Assembly (NCBI GenBank): GCA_027053375.1
Contig: JALUJC010000373.1
Span: forward strand, 1-6,222
Reading direction: 5' to 3'
From: Caldifarciminota bacterium
GTDB taxonomy: Bacteria > Hydrothermota > Hydrothermia > S141-80
Length of the DNA: 6,222 bases
Part shown: one piece after another, positions 6,194 to 6,222 of the stretch
Numbering within the stretch: position 1 is the first letter of the stretch
How the letters are laid out: each line of letters starts with the position of its first letter
Notes under the pieces: model-generated
What the model was told of the DNA's origin: nothing
Database searches by the model: none
Seen by the model: only the letters and a program-made list of their open reading frames with translations
Program-made: the position numbers and the translations under genes

Positions 6194-6222
6194 CCAGTTC
6201 CACCCGATACCTTCGACAGCCA
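6156..6222 (-). CDS. C-terminal end of an unidentified upstream gene (cut by the window edge)
   Basis: On the minus strand, in a frame different from lutA, the sequence reads GCRRYRVELDGNPIQPVRPG and A before a TGA at 6156-6158. The composition looks like a real protein tail (YRVELDGNPIQPV), and the stop falls just inside the lutA leader. Such an overlap is the same style as the other junctions here. Only 22 codons are visible, so the product cannot be identified and the call rests on look and position. If real, it overlaps the lutA ATG by 38 bp, or the alternative GTG at 6163 by 8 bp. It could be an upstream member of the lactate operon. Confidence 0.35.
   Translation of the reverse strand, partial: GCRRYRVELDGNPIQPVRPGA

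Overview
The window is a gene-packed 6.2 kb stretch of GC-rich bacterial DNA with essentially no intergenic space. It holds the tails of two gene blocks that converge and overlap. The left block (+ strand, about 1-3928) is a lipid A (LPS) biosynthesis operon, so the organism is Gram-negative (diderm). The fused LpxC-FabZ protein, known from Bacteroidetes and related lineages, together with a downstream DUF5683-like small membrane protein, suggests the Fibrobacteres-Chlorobi-Bacteroidetes (FCB) superphylum or a nearby candidate phylum. That placement is an inference; nothing here fixes a species.

Left block, in order: the C-terminal end of LpxD (cut by the window edge), a bifunctional LpxC-FabZ, LpxA, a Gfo/Idh/MocA-family oxidoreductase resembling GnnA-type enzymes found beside lpxA, and a roughly 200-residue probable membrane protein. 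Each junction overlaps (26, 4, 14 and 4 bp), and Shine-Dalgarno-like sequences lie inside the preceding gene, so translation is probably coupled along the block. LpxA, LpxC and LpxD are the first three dedicated lipid A enzymes, and FabZ acts in the fatty acid cycle that uses the same 3-hydroxyacyl-ACP pool. LpxB is not in the window.

Right block (- strand, about 6222-3885): the last codons of an unidentified upstream gene, a LutA-like protein with two CCG (cysteine-rich) domains, and a LutB-like iron-sulfur protein whose C-terminus carries a short LutC-like LUD segment. These match the LutABC lactate oxidation complex, with LutB and a compact LutC in one chain. They point to electron transfer from lactate, or a similar 2-hydroxy acid, in the cytoplasm or at the inner membrane.

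The two blocks meet tail to tail with a 44-bp overlap of coding sequence (3885-3928), and I see no intrinsic terminator there. No RNA genes, CRISPR arrays, insertion sequences or origins were seen. I found no clearly new system. The most interesting points are the fused architectures, the GnnA-like gene without an adjacent GnnB, and the uncharacterised membrane protein coupled to the lipid A genes.
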